From Bacteroidota bacterium (GTDB lineage Bacteria; Bacteroidota; Bacteroidia; B-17B0; Aurantibacillaceae): a DNA stretch of 64,000 bases. Positions 1 to 9,769 of the stretch are shown piece by piece (the stretch's first letter is position 1; every line of letters begins with the position of its first letter). A program made the position numbers and the translations under genes. The stretch spans positions 248,001 to 312,000 of the forward strand of contig JADJSH010000003.1 of NCBI GenBank assembly GCA_016711805.1. Reading direction: 5' to 3'. The notes beneath the pieces are model-generated. The model searched no databases, was not told the origin of the DNA, and saw only the letters and a program-made list of their open reading frames with translations.

Positions 1-122
1 TATTGTTGGGCAATTTTCGTCACAATCTTTAAACAAAATCTAATTTTATCAAACCACTATCTATCAAATCAGCTTCAGAAAATGATTTTGAGTTAATTAA
101 AAAACTCATTCAACAATTTGAA

Positions 123-476
123 TTGGATGATAGAGACTTGCACTGCCATCAGTTTTTAGTGGCAAAAGAAAATAATGAATTAGTTGGTTTTGGAAGAATT
201 AGAAGACATAATGGTTGCGACGAATTTTGTTCCTTAGGAGTTTTGGAATCTCAACGATTTAAAGGAATTGCAAAAGATTTGATTTTAGCTCGGATAAAAA
301 TTGCCACTCAACCTATTTATTTAGTATGTATTATTCCAGATTATTTCGAATCGCTAGGTTTTGAAATAGTGAATGATTATCCGCCAGAAATGGCCGATAA
401 ACTTCAATATTGTACGTCGGAACTAGTAGTTCCCGAAAAGTATGTGGTGATGAAATATAAAAAAGAGTTGAAATAA
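123..476 (+). CDS. GNAT-family N-acetyltransferase, N-terminus uncertain
   Basis: The protein looks like the GNAT acetyltransferase fold: a beta strand FLVAKENNELVGFGRI, then a core with LGVLESQRFKGIAKDLI that resembles the acetyl-CoA loop, and a late YFESLGFEIV motif typical of GNAT C-termini. The substrate cannot be told. The only standard start is the TTG used here. The frame stays open back to about position 33 and encodes plausible GNAT N-terminal residues (IKPLSIKSASENDFELIKKL), so the true protein is probably 20-30 residues longer, with either a non-standard start or a sequence error upstream. It lies just upstream of the glyoxalase-like gene, same strand, about 30 nt apart. Family assignment is moderately sure. 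Confidence 0.6.
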   Translation: MDDRDLHCHQFLVAKENNELVGFGRIRRHNGCDEFCSLGVLESQRFKGIAKDLILARIKIATQPIYLVCIIPDYFESLGFEIVNDYPPEMADKLQYCTSELVVPEKYVVMKYKKELK

Positions 477-506
477 AATTTTAATTTTACACATTAAAAT
501 AAAATT

Positions 507-1568
507 ATGAGTTACATCATTTCGGGCATACAACAATTAGGAGTTGGGAATACCAATGTTCACGAAACATTTAAATGGTACCGTAAAGCATTTGGTACGG
601 ATATTAAAATATTTGAAGAAGCTGCCATGGCAGAGTTGATGTTGCCATATACGGCAAATATGCCACATGCTCGTCACGCTATTTTAGCTATTAGTATGAA
701 TGGTGGTGGTGGATTTGAGATTTGGCAATACACTAGTAGACAAGCTCAAAACGCGGATTTTCAAATTCAATTAGGAGATATTGGTATTTATGCGGGAAAG
801 ATAAAATCTTACAATATTCAAGCATCATATACGCATTTAAAAAATTTTGGAGCAAAGATGCTGACGGAAGTCACTGCTGCTCCTGATGGAAGAAAGCATT
901 TTTATATCCATGACTTGTGGGGAAATGTATTTGAAATTATTGAAGAAAAAACATCTTGGTATCAGCAAAAAGAGTTTACAACGGGTGGAATATTAGGTGC
1001 TGTTATTGGAGTGAAAGACATTGATAATTCTATTGGCCTATATAAAACAGTATTAGGTTTTGATAAAGTGGTTAGCGATTCAACCGATACGTTTGCAGAT
1101 TGGAAGGGCGTTGAGGGATCACAGAAGAAATTCAGAAGAGTAGTTTTAAGAAATAGTAAGCCTCGTGAAGGAAGTTTTGGCCCTTTATTAGGAGACAATG
1201 AGATAGAATTAGTTCAGGCGTTTGATTATACCCCGCGCAAAATTTTCGAAAACCGTTTATGGGGCGATTGTGGTTTTATTCATTTGTGTTTTGATATTAA
1301 AAACATGGAAGCGTTAGAAGAAGCTTGCGTAAAAGCTGGTCAGCCCTTTACAGTGGATGGCGGTGCAGGATTTGAAATGGGCGAAGCTGCAGGTCATTTT
1401 ACCTATATTGAAGATGCGGATGGAACGTTGATTGAATTTGTAGAAACTAAAAAATTACCAGTCGTTAAAAAAATTGGTTGGTATTTAGATTTACGCAAAC
1501 GTGACCCTAAAAAACCCTTACCTAACTTTATTTTAAAAGCCTTAAAGTTTAGTAGAGTTAAAGATTAA
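507..1568 (+). CDS. VOC (glyoxalase/dioxygenase superfamily) protein with two VOC domains
   Basis: Two vicinal-oxygen-chelate domains are visible. The first is about residues 5-150 (GIQQLGVGNTNVHETFKWY near the start, FYIHDLWGNVFEIIEE at its end). The second is about residues 160-315 (GAVIGVKDIDNSIGLYKTV, later GFIHLCFDI, ending DADGTLIEFVE). The H and E residues in these edge strands are the usual metal ligands of the family. Members include glyoxalases, extradiol dioxygenases and 4-hydroxyphenylpyruvate dioxygenase; the specific reaction cannot be read from sequence. ATG start. A strong hairpin terminator follows the stop, separating it from the suf operon. Confidence 0.75.
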   Translation: MSYIISGIQQLGVGNTNVHETFKWYRKAFGTDIKIFEEAAMAELMLPYTANMPHARHAILAISMNGGGGFEIWQYTSRQAQNADFQIQLGDIGIYAGKIKSYNIQASYTHLKNFGAKMLTEVTAAPDGRKHFYIHDLWGNVFEIIEEKTSWYQQKEFTTGGILGAVIGVKDIDNSIGLYKTVLGFDKVVSDSTDTFADWKGVEGSQKKFRRVVLRNSKPREGSFGPLLGDNEIELVQAFDYTPRKIFENRLWGDCGFIHLCFDIKNMEALEEACVKAGQPFTVDGGAGFEMGEAAGHFTYIEDADGTLIEFVETKKLPVVKKIGWYLDLRKRDPKKPLPNFILKALKFSRVKD

Positions 1569-1578
1569 AGAAATTGAT

Positions 1579-1611
1579 AAAAAACCATGATGAAATTCAT
1601 GGTTTTTTTAT
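1579..1611 (+). terminator. Rho-independent terminator after VOC gene
   Basis: AAAAAACCATGA and TCATGGTTTTTT form a perfect stem around a short loop, ending in a T run, directly after the VOC gene stop. Confidence 0.8.
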
Positions 1612-1631
1612 TGAAACGAAATTGTAAAATA

Positions 1632-1663
1632 TTTGCACATATACCTTAAAAGTGGTATTTTTG
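1632..1663 (+). promoter_or_regulatory. Bacteroidota-type promoter for suf operon
   Basis: TTTG at 1632-1635 and TATTTTTG at 1656-1663 are separated by 20 nt, fitting the Bacteroidota consensus TTTG-N19/20-TAnnTTTG. The predicted start is about 60 nt upstream of the sufA-like ATG. Confidence 0.6.
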
Positions 1664-1729
1664 TACTCCGTTTAGAATTAATCTAATTAAGAATAAGCGC
1701 CAAGTAACTAACAATTAATTACTTACAAA

Positions 1730-2056
1730 ATGATAACAGTAAGCAATGCGGCTAAAGAGCACGCTATTAATTTAATAAAAGACGAAAATAAACCAGCAGA
1801 TACATTCATTCGTGTGGGTGTTGACGGCGGAGGTTGTTCTGGTTTAATGTACAATCTAGTTTTTGATAATGAGTTAAAAGAAGGTGACCAATTATTTGAA
1901 GATAATGGAGTAAAAGTGGTTGTTGACCGTAAAAGCTTTTTATACTTAGTGGGGACGGAATTAGATTATAGCGGAGGATTAAACGGTAAAGGCTTTATTT
2001 TTAAGAACCCTAACGCTACGCGTTCTTGTGGTTGTGGTGAGAGTTTCTCTGTTTAA
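1730..2056 (+). CDS. sufA: Iron-sulfur carrier protein, IscA/SufA/HesB family
   Basis: The 108-residue length and fold pattern match A-type Fe-S carriers. The three conserved cysteines are present: one in GGGCSGLMYNL near residue 36 and two in the C-terminal SCGCGESF motif. Such proteins accept a nascent cluster from the SufBCD scaffold and pass it to apo-proteins. It is the first gene of a sufA-B-C-D-S cluster, behind a clear Bacteroidota promoter. The sufA name is inferred from the neighbourhood, since IscA and ErpA are close paralogues. Confidence 0.88.
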   Translation: MITVSNAAKEHAINLIKDENKPADTFIRVGVDGGGCSGLMYNLVFDNELKEGDQLFEDNGVKVVVDRKSFLYLVGTELDYSGGLNGKGFIFKNPNATRSCGCGESFSV

Positions 2057-2121
2057 TGTTTAATTGTTTATTGCGCTAAAGCAAAAACAAACAAACAAAT
2101 AAACATCAAACAATAAAAGAA

Positions 2122-3573
2122 ATGGCAAACGAGATATTAGAAGAACATATAAATAAAGATTACGAGTGGGGCTTTACAACTGATATTGCGGCTGATGAGG
2201 CGCCTAAAGGTTTAAACGAAGACATCATTAAATTTATTTCTGCAAAGAAAAACGAACCAGAATGGATGTTGGAATTCCGTTTAAAAGCGTTTCGTAATTG
2301 GCAAAATATGGTAGAGCCTGAATGGGCTCATGTAGCATACACTAAACCAGATTTTCAAGATATTATATATTACTCTGCTCCTAAACCTAAAAAGGAATTA
2401 GCGAGTCTAGATGAAGTAGATCCTGAATTACTAAAAACATTTGAAAAACTAGGAATATCAATCGACGAACAAAAACGCTTAAGTGGTGTGCAAAGTAATA
2501 TTGCAGTTGATGTTGTATTTGACAGCGTTTCTGTAAAAACAACTTTTAAAGAAACCTTAGCTGAAAAGGGAATTATTTTTTGTTCGTTTAGCGAAGCTGT
2601 TCAAGATCATCCTGAATTAGTAAAAAAATACATGGGCATGGCAGTGCCTCCAACCGATAATTTTTATGCGGCATTAAATTCTGCCGTATTTACGGATGGC
2701 TCGTTTTGTTACATTCCAAAAGGGGTTCGTTCACCAATGGAGTTATCAACTTACTTCCGTATCAATGCGAGTGGTACTGGTCAGTTTGAAAGAACATTAA
2801 TCATTGCTGATGAAGATGCTTTTGTGTCTTACTTAGAAGGATGTACTGCTCCTCAACGCGACGAGAATCAATTACACGCTGCGGTAGTTGAAATCATTAC
2901 TCACAAAAACGCAGAAGTGAAATATAGCACCGTTCAAAACTGGTATCCCGGAGATAAAGACGGTAAAGGCGGAATTTTTAATTTTGTAACGAAGCGTGGA
3001 ATTTGTTTAGAAGATAATTCTAAAATTAGCTGGACACAAGTAGAAACAGGATCTGCAGTGACTTGGAAATATCCTTCTGTTATTTTAAAAGGAAATAATT
3101 CGGTTGGCGAATTTTATTCGGTAGCAGTTACTAATAATTATCAGCAAGCGGACACTGGCACAAAAATGATTCATATTGGAAAGAACACACGTTCCATTAT
3201 TATATCAAAAGGAATTTCGGCAGGCTTTAGTAATAATAGTTACCGTGGCTTAGTTCAAATTAAAAAAGGAGCAAGTAACGCTCGTAATTTTTCGCAATGT
3301 GATAGTTTGTTAATGGGAGATAAATGTGGTGCGCATACATTTCCATACATTGAAATTAAAGATAAATCAGCAGTAGTAGAGCATGAAGCAACTACAAGTA
3401 AAATTGGTGAAGATCAATTGTTCTATTGTAAGCAACGTGGAATTGATAACGAGAAAGCAATTGGCTTAATCGTTAATGGTTACTGCAAAGAAGTATTAAA
3501 TAAATTACCAATGGAGTTTGCCGTTGAGGCACAAAAATTATTAGCAATTAGTTTAGAAGGATCAGTAGGATAA
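2122..3573 (+). CDS. sufB: Fe-S cluster assembly scaffold SufB
   Basis: Full-length SufB (483 aa). Recognisable blocks are FCSFSEAVQDHPELVKKYMG, FCYIPKGVRSPMELSTYFR, LEGCTAPQRDENQLHAAVVE and the C-terminal NFSQCDSLLMGDKCGAHTF / EHEATTSKIGEDQLFYCKQR region. That last region carries the cysteines and histidines used for cluster assembly and contact with SufD. SufB is the cytosolic scaffold of the SufBC2D complex. It sits between sufA and sufC; the sufC ATG follows 11 nt after its stop, so the two are co-transcribed. Nothing is missing. Confidence 0.96.
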   Translation: MANEILEEHINKDYEWGFTTDIAADEAPKGLNEDIIKFISAKKNEPEWMLEFRLKAFRNWQNMVEPEWAHVAYTKPDFQDIIYYSAPKPKKELASLDEVDPELLKTFEKLGISIDEQKRLSGVQSNIAVDVVFDSVSVKTTFKETLAEKGIIFCSFSEAVQDHPELVKKYMGMAVPPTDNFYAALNSAVFTDGSFCYIPKGVRSPMELSTYFRINASGTGQFERTLIIADEDAFVSYLEGCTAPQRDENQLHAAVVEIITHKNAEVKYSTVQNWYPGDKDGKGGIFNFVTKRGICLEDNSKISWTQVETGSAVTWKYPSVILKGNNSVGEFYSVAVTNNYQQADTGTKMIHIGKNTRSIIISKGISAGFSNNSYRGLVQIKKGASNARNFSQCDSLLMGDKCGAHTFPYIEIKDKSAVVEHEATTSKIGEDQLFYCKQRGIDNEKAIGLIVNGYCKEVLNKLPMEFAVEAQKLLAISLEGSVG

Positions 3574-3584
3574 ATAAAGAGATT

Positions 3585-4343
3585 ATGATAAGTATTAAAA
3601 ATTTACATGCGTCAATTGGCGATAAAGAAATATTAAGAGGAATTAATTTAGAAGTAAAAGCTGGAGAAGTTCACGCGATAATGGGACCAAACGGTTCTGG
3701 AAAGTCAACATTATCAAGTGTTTTAGCAGGCCGTGAAGATTATGATGTAACGGAAGGTGAAGTAACGTTTAACGGAAAAGATTTATTAGAATTATCTGCA
3801 GAAGACAGAGCTCGCGAAGGGTTATTTTTAGCATTTCAATATCCAGTTGAAATTCCAGGAGTAAGTAATATTAATTTTTTACGTACTGCTTTAAACGAAA
3901 TTCGTGCTTACCATGGACAAGAAGAAATGCCAGCTAAAGATTTCTTAGCACTAGTAAAAGATAAATCGAAATTAGTAGAGTTAGATTCTAAACTAGCAAG
4001 TCGTAGTGTAAACGAAGGATTTAGTGGTGGTGAGAAAAAACGTAATGAGATTTTTCAAATGGCAATGTTGCAACCTAAGTTAGCTATTTTAGATGAAACA
4101 GATAGTGGGCTAGATATTGATGCGTTGCGCATTGTAGCAACTGGCGTTAATAAATTAAAATCAAAAGATAACGCAACCATTGTGATTACTCACTACCAGC
4201 GTTTATTAGATTATATCGTTCCTGATTTTGTGCATATTTTATATAAAGGCCGCATTGTAAAAAGCGGAGGAAAAGAATTGGCCCTAGAATTAGAAGCTAA
4301 AGGATATGATGAAATTAAAAAAGAATTTGAAATAGCAGATTAA
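3585..4343 (+). CDS. sufC: Fe-S cluster assembly ATPase SufC
   Basis: ABC-type ATPase of 252 aa without membrane segments. Walker A is GPNGSGKST at residues 34-42, the signature motif is GFSGGEKKR near 148, and Walker B runs into ILDETDSGLDIDAL, the SufC-specific form. The FQYPVEIPGVSN Q-loop region is also typical. SufC powers conformational change in SufBC2D. It lies 11 nt after sufB, and sufD begins 1 nt after its stop, indicating tight translational coupling. Confidence 0.96.
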   Translation: MISIKNLHASIGDKEILRGINLEVKAGEVHAIMGPNGSGKSTLSSVLAGREDYDVTEGEVTFNGKDLLELSAEDRAREGLFLAFQYPVEIPGVSNINFLRTALNEIRAYHGQEEMPAKDFLALVKDKSKLVELDSKLASRSVNEGFSGGEKKRNEIFQMAMLQPKLAILDETDSGLDIDALRIVATGVNKLKSKDNATIVITHYQRLLDYIVPDFVHILYKGRIVKSGGKELALELEAKGYDEIKKEFEIAD

Positions 4344-4344
4344 T

Positions 4345-5634
4345 ATGTCGTTAGTAGTAGATAATAAAAGTGCTGTAACACAAAATTTGCTGGAACAATT
4401 ACAAAAAAATTCTGGTAAAATAGCGTTCATGCCCGATGCTGAAATTGTTTCGGCAATTCGACTTTTAGAGGAGAAAGGCATTCCCAATAATAAGCACGAG
4501 GATTATAAATATTGTAATGTTGAAGCGGTTCTTCGTAAAGAATTCAAATCGGTTGAACAATCTTTTAATGAGTTAACCAACGCTGATATTGCTCCACTTA
4601 AAATTGATGAGGCGATTAATTTAGTGGTGGTTAATGGAAATTATAATGAAGCACTAAGCGAGAAAATGATAGTAAAAGGTTTAACGGTTAAATCCTTGAA
4701 CGAATTATCTTCTTCAGAAAAAACATTATTATCTTCTCAAGCAAAATCTGACACTGATGCTTTAATTGCTTTAAACACTGCTTTTACAGGTAACGGTTTG
4801 TTTTTACAAGTGGATAAAAACAATATCATTCCAATGCCGTTACATGTTATTTATGTAAATAGCGGTAATTCTAGTAACGTAACTAACACACGTAATTTTG
4901 TTAATATACAAGCAAGTGCAGAAGTTACGTTAATTGAAAGCTTTTATAATATTGGTACTGCGAAAATGTTCTCAAACTTTTTAAGCGAAAAATTTGTTGG
5001 AGAGAATGCAAAATTGACTTGTTATACATTTCAAAACGAAGGTGCGTTATCATATTCGGTGAATACAAACCAAGTGAAAATTAGCAAATACTCAAATTAC
5101 ACAAACAACACATTTACATTAAGTGGCGAGTTAGTGCGTAACAATCACAATGTTGTTTTAGCAGATTCTAATTGCGAAGCACACTTAAATGGATTGTTTA
5201 TTTCAAATGGAACGCAGTCAGTTGACAATCACACCTTAATTGATCACCAAATGCCGCATTGCGAAAGTAATGAGTTATACAAAGGTATCGCCAAAGATAA
5301 ATCAACAGGAACATTTAACGGAAAAATATTTGTTCGTAAAGACGCTCAAAAAACAAACGCGTATCAAAGTAGTAAAAATATTTTGATGAGTGATGATGCT
5401 ACCATCAATACCAAGCCACAATTAGAAATTTACGCGGATGATGTAAAATGTTCGCACGGAACATCAACTGGTAAAATTGACACTGAAGCTTTGTTTTATT
5501 TAAAAGCACGTGGTATTGGCGAAGAAAGCGCTCGTAAATTATTGTTACAAGCATTCGCACAAGAATTAATAGACAAGATTGAAATTCCATCTTTACAAGA
5601 AAGAGTTTTGAATTTGTTTGAAAAAGCACTTTAA
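4345..5634 (+). CDS. sufD: Fe-S cluster assembly protein SufD
   Basis: SufD, 429 aa, a paralogue of SufB within the SufBC2D scaffold. The C-terminal beta-helix half is well conserved: DHQMPHCESNELYKGI, FNGKIFVRKDAQKTNAYQS and the signature DVKCSHGTSTGKIDTEALFYL. The histidine next to the KCSHG motif is a known interface residue. The N-terminal half is divergent, as usual for this subunit. The start is one nucleotide after the sufC stop. Confidence 0.95.
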   Translation: MSLVVDNKSAVTQNLLEQLQKNSGKIAFMPDAEIVSAIRLLEEKGIPNNKHEDYKYCNVEAVLRKEFKSVEQSFNELTNADIAPLKIDEAINLVVVNGNYNEALSEKMIVKGLTVKSLNELSSSEKTLLSSQAKSDTDALIALNTAFTGNGLFLQVDKNNIIPMPLHVIYVNSGNSSNVTNTRNFVNIQASAEVTLIESFYNIGTAKMFSNFLSEKFVGENAKLTCYTFQNEGALSYSVNTNQVKISKYSNYTNNTFTLSGELVRNNHNVVLADSNCEAHLNGLFISNGTQSVDNHTLIDHQMPHCESNELYKGIAKDKSTGTFNGKIFVRKDAQKTNAYQSSKNILMSDDATINTKPQLEIYADDVKCSHGTSTGKIDTEALFYLKARGIGEESARKLLLQAFAQELIDKIEIPSLQERVLNLFEKAL

Positions 5635-5635
5635 T

Positions 5636-6856
5636 ATGTTTAATGTAAACGAAATACGCAAAGATTTTCCTATTCTAGCAAGAACTGTAAACGGAAAACC
5701 TTTAGTGTATTTTGATAATGGAGCCACAGCACAAAAACCACAACAGGTTATTGATGCCATCTCACATTATTATGCTTTTCAAAATTCAAACATACATCGC
5801 GGGGTTCATACACTGAGCAGAGAAATTACGATTGCTTATGAAGAAGCTCGTAAAACAATACAACTTCACCTCAACGCAAAACAAGCGAGTGAAATTATTT
5901 TCACGAAAGGAACGACCGAATCAATTAATTTAGTAGCACATTGTTTTGGAAAGATAAATATTTCAGAAGGAGATGAAATCATCATCACACAAATGGAACA
6001 CCACAGTAATATTGTTCCATGGCAACTTTTGTGCGAAGAAAAAAAAGCAGTTTTAAAATACATTCCAATAAATGAAGCAGGTGAATTAATGTGGGAAGAA
6101 CTACCTCAATTAATTACATCAAAAACAAAACTTGTTGCATTTACTCATATTTCTAATACACTCGGAACAATTAATCCTGTAAAAGAAATGATTGCAACGA
6201 TTCGTTCTTTGTCCAAAGCCGCTATATTAATTGACGGAGCTCAAGCGGTTCCGCATTTAAAGCCTGATGTACAAGAGTTAGATTGTGACTTTTATGTATT
6301 TAGTGGTCATAAATTATTTGGACCAACTGGAGTTGGTGTTTTATATGGAAAAGAAGAGTGGTTACAAAAACTTCCTCCTTATCAAACAGGTGGCGGAACG
6401 ATTAAAACAGTAACTCTTAAAAAAACAGAGTTTGCCGAGTCGCCATTAAAATTTGAAGCAGGAACGCCACATATTGAAGGAGGAATTGGTTTAGCGGCAG
6501 CAATGAATTATGTTGCAGAAATTGGTTTTGATAATATTCAAAAACACGAAGATGATTTATTGAAATATGCTACTAAACAATTACAAGAAATTGAAGGGTT
6601 AGTAATTTATGGAAACGCTAAACATAAAACTTCTGTAATTTCATTTAATGTGGGCTCTATTCATCCTTTTGATATTGGAACCTTATTAGATAAATATGGA
6701 GTAGCTATTCGTAGCGGACATCATTGTACACAGCCTTTATGGCAATTTTATAAAATTCCAGGAACGATTAGAGCATCCTTTGCTTTTTATAATACATTTG
6801 AAGAAGTGGATGTATTTATAGAGGCTTTAAAAAAGTCGATTAGATTGTTGAGCTAA
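5636..6856 (+). CDS. sufS: Cysteine desulfurase SufS (class II)
   Basis: PLP-dependent cysteine desulfurase of about 406 aa. It has the DNGATAQKPQ start region, HRGVHTLSREIT, MEHHSNIVPWQ, DGAQAVPH, the Schiff-base lysine in SGHKLFGPTG, and the persulfide-bearing cysteine in RSGHHCTQPLW near the C-terminus. The short surroundings of that Cys are of the SufS (class II) kind. It supplies sulfur to SufBCD. I use ATG 5636, 2 nt after the sufD stop, instead of an upstream TTG inside sufD. No sufE/sufU gene is next to it, so the sulfur-transfer partner must lie elsewhere. Confidence 0.95.
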   Translation: MFNVNEIRKDFPILARTVNGKPLVYFDNGATAQKPQQVIDAISHYYAFQNSNIHRGVHTLSREITIAYEEARKTIQLHLNAKQASEIIFTKGTTESINLVAHCFGKINISEGDEIIITQMEHHSNIVPWQLLCEEKKAVLKYIPINEAGELMWEELPQLITSKTKLVAFTHISNTLGTINPVKEMIATIRSLSKAAILIDGAQAVPHLKPDVQELDCDFYVFSGHKLFGPTGVGVLYGKEEWLQKLPPYQTGGGTIKTVTLKKTEFAESPLKFEAGTPHIEGGIGLAAAMNYVAEIGFDNIQKHEDDLLKYATKQLQEIEGLVIYGNAKHKTSVISFNVGSIHPFDIGTLLDKYGVAIRSGHHCTQPLWQFYKIPGTIRASFAFYNTFEEVDVFIEALKKSIRLLS

Positions 6857-6950
6857 CATATCTCAACCACTTATCTTTAATACACAACCAATTATAAAGT
6901 CGTAAATACCTGTTTGGTTTATTCTGTATATTTGACAAACGAATGTTATT

Positions 6951-7868
6951 ATGAAACTATTTTTTGGAACAATTATAAGCCTGATCGTTTTTAGTTCTTG
7001 TGGTATGCAAGACGATATAACTAAAAAAGACAGTCCAACATCTGGCACGGCTAATTTATTTTTTGACGAAGGCCTAACACTTCATATTCAAAATCAGATT
7101 TACACATTTAAAACAACGTATCAATATGCAGACATTGCGCTGCGCACTTCTAACGAAAAAGAATGCATAGAAGCTTTGTATAATGACAGCAGTAAGGTAA
7201 TTGCCATTTCTCGTCCTTTAACCGAAAAAGAATTATCTCAATTTAAAGCAAAAAACATTATCCCTCAAACATCTTTTGTTGCGGGAGATGCGATTGCTTT
7301 TGTAGTAAACAAAAGTTTTGCAGATTCTACGATTTCATTAGTAGAACTAACTGATTTATTGAAAGGAAATGATAGCACTTTATTAAAAGGACAACATATT
7401 AAGTTGGTGTTTGACAATGCCAATTCAGGAAGTACGCGTCAATTAAAAGACTCTTTAATTCCAAATGGAACATTTGGTAATAATTGCTCTACGGTAAATA
7501 ATACGCCTGAATTAATTAAGGCCATCGCATCAAATTCCTTAGCTATCGGTGTTTGCGATTATGCCTGGCTAAGTGATAAAGATGATACAACTACTAAGGA
7601 TTTTTTAAAGTCTGTGAAAATTTTAGCGGTTTCAAAAAGCAATAACGAAACGGCTTATATGCCAGATCAATCAAATATTGCTACAAAGGATTATCCGCTA
7701 TGCAGAACAATATGTATCATCCGTCGTTCGGCAGAATTTAGCTTAGGAAAAGGCATTGAAACCTTTATTGCTGGTCCAACAGGCCAATTAATGTTTCTAA
7801 AACAAGGATTACCTCCAAATAGACAGGAAGAGCGGTTGATAGAGGTAGATATGACCCCATTAAAATAA
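6951..7868 (+). CDS. PstS-like substrate-binding lipoprotein
   Basis: A 305-aa exported lipoprotein: short hydrophobic leader with lipobox FSSCG, lipidated Cys near residue 17. The body resembles PBP-like phosphate-binding proteins: repeated lobes, IAISRPLTEKELSQF, the phosphate-loop-like NSGSTRQLKDSL, and a late AEFSLGKGIETFIAGPTGQ segment. In Bacteroidota a gene of this type is often found next to tonB/exbD/exbB and a TPR gene, as here, so a role linked to envelope energy or nutrient uptake is likely, but the ligand is unknown. The TPR gene follows after 124 nt. Confidence 0.7.
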   Translation: MKLFFGTIISLIVFSSCGMQDDITKKDSPTSGTANLFFDEGLTLHIQNQIYTFKTTYQYADIALRTSNEKECIEALYNDSSKVIAISRPLTEKELSQFKAKNIIPQTSFVAGDAIAFVVNKSFADSTISLVELTDLLKGNDSTLLKGQHIKLVFDNANSGSTRQLKDSLIPNGTFGNNCSTVNNTPELIKAIASNSLAIGVCDYAWLSDKDDTTTKDFLKSVKILAVSKSNNETAYMPDQSNIATKDYPLCRTICIIRRSAEFSLGKGIETFIAGPTGQLMFLKQGLPPNRQEERLIEVDMTPLK

Positions 7869-7992
7869 GCAGGAAAGAGATTTCACAAACATTAAAATTA
7901 TGTTAAATTTGACCCTGTTTTTGCTGATACATAAAGCTTGGCAGGCAAATTGACTTTTAAATACCGTATTTTTAATATCTACAAATAACACT

Positions 7993-9609
7993 ATGAAAAA
8001 GATAACATTAATAAGCGCAAGTTTTATTTTAGCAAGTTCAACATTTGCTCAAACATTACAAGACGCCATTACAAAAACAGATAACGAACGTTATGCAGCA
8101 GCAGCTTCTGATTTTAGAGCGTTAATTGCTAAAGAAGCAGCTAAAGGCGACAACTACTTTTACTATGGAGAAAACTTCTTTAAAAAAGGAGATTTAGATT
8201 CTGCAAATATGTATTACCAAAAAGGAGCTGAATTAAATGCTACTTATCCTTTAAACTACGTTGGTTTAGGTAAAGTGTTATGGTATAAAGGAAACACGGC
8301 TGACGCTAAAACTCAGTTATTTAAAGCGGCAACTTTAGGAGCTAATAAAAATACGGAGGTAATGCGTAAAACAGCAGAAACCTATATTAATGCAGATAAC
8401 AAAAATTTAGACGAAGCCATGACTTTGTTAAATGCTGCTATTAAAATCGAACCTAAAAATGCAGAGAACTATTTATTAATGGGAGATGCATTATTAGAAA
8501 AAAATCCAACAGAAGGTGGTCCAGCAATAAAACAATACGATAAGTTTTCGGAGTTAAATCCTAAATCACCAAAAGGAATTTTACGTGCAGGTAAATTATA
8601 CCAACGTGGCCGTAACTATCAATTGGCTTTAGATTTATACAAAAAAGCACAAGACTTAGATCCTACTTATGCTCCAGCATACAGAGAAAAAGCGGAGTTG
8701 TATCACTTAGCTGGACAAAAAGCAAATGCAGTGGAGAGTTATAAAAAATATTTAGAATTAAATAATTCTGATGAAGCTCGTGAGCGTTATGCAGCTTTCG
8801 TATTTAATAACAAACAATACGCAGAAGCAATCACTGAAATTGAAAAATTGCAAGGTGCAGGAAACACTAATCTGTATTTAGATAGATACTTAGGATATTC
8901 TTATGCTGAATTAGGAAACAAAACAGATACAGCTGCTTACAGAAAAGGATTGAATGCAATTAGCAAATTCTTCGACAAGTCTTCTAAAGTGGCTAACTTC
9001 AAATATGTTGGTACGGATTATAAATACAAAGGTATTTTATTGGCTAAAACAGGTAAAGATAGTTTAGGGATTATTGAAATGGAAAAAGCTGCTGAAATGG
9101 ATCCTAAGTTAGCTGGCGATATTACCAATGAAATTGCAAAGTCATACATGAAATCTAAACGTTATGATAAAGCAATTGCAACTTACGAAAAGAAAATGGC
9201 GGGTGATCCAAAAAACTTAAGCGGACAAGATTATTTTGAAATGGGTCGTGCGTATTATTTTGGACCAAAAGACTTTGTGAAATCTGATTCTTGTTTTTCT
9301 AAAGTAACTCAATCTATTCCAACATTTGCAACTGCTTATTTTTGGAGAGGTAAAGCAAACGTACAACAAGATTTGAAAAATGAAAAATGGTTAGCAAAAC
9401 CTCATTACGAAAAAGCTTTAACTTTAGTTAAGCCAGAGGAAAGAGCAGGAGTAAAGCTAAACGTAATTGAAGCTTCAGAATATTTAGGGTACTATTATTT
9501 AGTAATGAAGGATAACGCTAAAGCAAAAGAATATTTTACGATTGTTAAAGATTTAGACCCAAATAATAAAAAGCAAGTGGAATTTTTCAAAAGCCCTGCT
9601 GGGAAATGA
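7993..9609 (+). CDS. Periplasmic/outer-membrane-associated TPR protein
   Basis: A 538-aa exported protein with a signal peptide (MKKITLISASFILASSTFAQ). The whole mature part is tetratricopeptide-like: recurring A-x-x-x-Y/F-x-x-A helices such as NYFYYGENFFKKGDLDSAN, AYREKAELYHLAGQKANAVESY and YDKAIATYEKKM. TPR proteins act as binding platforms. Together with the PstS-like lipoprotein and the facing TonB operon it forms a block often conserved in Bacteroidota, but its exact role is not known. A strong terminator follows. Confidence 0.8.
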   Translation: MKKITLISASFILASSTFAQTLQDAITKTDNERYAAAASDFRALIAKEAAKGDNYFYYGENFFKKGDLDSANMYYQKGAELNATYPLNYVGLGKVLWYKGNTADAKTQLFKAATLGANKNTEVMRKTAETYINADNKNLDEAMTLLNAAIKIEPKNAENYLLMGDALLEKNPTEGGPAIKQYDKFSELNPKSPKGILRAGKLYQRGRNYQLALDLYKKAQDLDPTYAPAYREKAELYHLAGQKANAVESYKKYLELNNSDEARERYAAFVFNNKQYAEAITEIEKLQGAGNTNLYLDRYLGYSYAELGNKTDTAAYRKGLNAISKFFDKSSKVANFKYVGTDYKYKGILLAKTGKDSLGIIEMEKAAEMDPKLAGDITNEIAKSYMKSKRYDKAIATYEKKMAGDPKNLSGQDYFEMGRAYYFGPKDFVKSDSCFSKVTQSIPTFATAYFWRGKANVQQDLKNEKWLAKPHYEKALTLVKPEERAGVKLNVIEASEYLGYYYLVMKDNAKAKEYFTIVKDLDPNNKKQVEFFKSPAGK

Positions 9610-9646
9610 AAACAGCCAAAATCTAAAAAGAAAAGATAGAATTTAA

Positions 9647-9675
9647 AAGGCTCTGCATATTTGCAGAGCCTTTTT
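9647..9675 (+). terminator. Rho-independent terminator after TPR gene
   Basis: GGCTCTGCA and TGCAGAGCC pair around a TATT-type loop and are followed by TTTTTG. It ends the pstS-like/TPR transcription unit. Confidence 0.8.
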
Positions 9676-9769
9676 GTTGTTTGATGTTTTTTCCCTTCGG
9701 CCAGTGTCATTAATTTCAGAGGCCAAAGTGTATTAACATGCCGCTCCTACGGAGCTAGTATTATATGTG

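Noticed and set aside
6904..6934. Promoter for the PstS-like gene (TATATTTG at 6927-6934)
   Set aside because: The only TTTG upstream is 10 nt away, far from the 19-20 nt spacing; kept out of the feature list.
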